This document shows positions 5,881 to 5,903 of a DNA stretch of 5,903 bases, piece after piece. Below the pieces are notes generated by a model. That model was not told where the DNA came from. It made no database searches and saw nothing but the letters and a program-made list of their open reading frames with translations. The position numbers were made by a program, and so were the translations under genes. The stretch comes from Thermomicrobiaceae bacterium (GTDB lineage: Bacteria > Chloroflexota > Chloroflexia > Thermomicrobiales > Thermomicrobiaceae). The stretch is from positions 1 through 5,903 of the forward strand of contig SLFF01000438.1 of the NCBI GenBank assembly GCA_007124395.1, given 5' to 3'. Positions within the stretch are counted from its first letter, which is position 1, and every line of letters begins with the position of its first letter.

Positions 5881-5903
5881 GCCCAGACGATTCGCTCGGT
5901 GGC

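Noticed and set aside
1..5903. CRISPR arrays, tRNA/rRNA genes, insertion-sequence ends and riboswitches
   Set aside because: Scanning both strands by eye showed no regularly spaced repeats, cloverleaf ends, transposase motifs or long structured leaders. The gaps between genes are all under about 125 nt.

Overview
The window looks like ordinary chromosomal DNA from a moderately GC-rich bacterium (roughly 60 % GC in the rows counted). Several hints point loosely to Chloroflexota, perhaps the Thermomicrobia side: a soluble GAF-GAF-HisKA_3 kinase, a TPTATPEP-type linker in a secreted or anchored enzyme, and frequent TTG starts preceded by strong Shine-Dalgarno sites. This placement is an inference from gene style, not from a marker gene.

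Layout. Two gene blocks face each other. The left block (1-1997, + strand) holds the 3' end of a DUF84-type inosine/xanthosine triphosphatase, a trans-aconitate-methyltransferase-like SAM methyltransferase and a complete Mrr-type restriction endonuclease. The intergenic gaps are about 20-30 nt, as in an operon. The right block (2005-5867, - strand), read from right to left, holds a large cytosolic two-component histidine kinase, an N-terminally anchored S11 D,D-carboxypeptidase (a penicillin-binding protein) and a small RDD-family membrane protein. The blocks meet tail to tail at 1997/2005 with only 7 nt between the stop codons.

How the genes may work together. The triphosphatase would clean non-canonical nucleotides from the pool. 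The methyltransferase acts on a small molecule and carries no DNA-methyltransferase motifs. Mrr would be a stand-alone type IV (modification-dependent) restriction enzyme. It is visibly lower in GC (about 52 % in four counted rows, against 62-65 % in neighbouring rows) and looks acquired. On the other strand, the kinase has no membrane segment and no response regulator in view. The carboxypeptidase trims peptidoglycan stem peptides outside the membrane, and the RDD protein is a membrane protein of unknown role. The shared strand and modest gaps (89 and 123 nt) allow partial co-transcription, but a functional link between kinase and cell-wall enzyme is only a hypothesis.

No RNA genes, CRISPR arrays, insertion sequences, attachment sites or convincing rho-independent terminators were seen. 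No gene-free stretch is longer than about 125 nt. I found no clearly new multi-gene system. The most useful points are the start-codon corrections, the atypical composition of mrr, the unrecognised helical N-terminal region of the kinase, and the unusual architecture of the carboxypeptidase.
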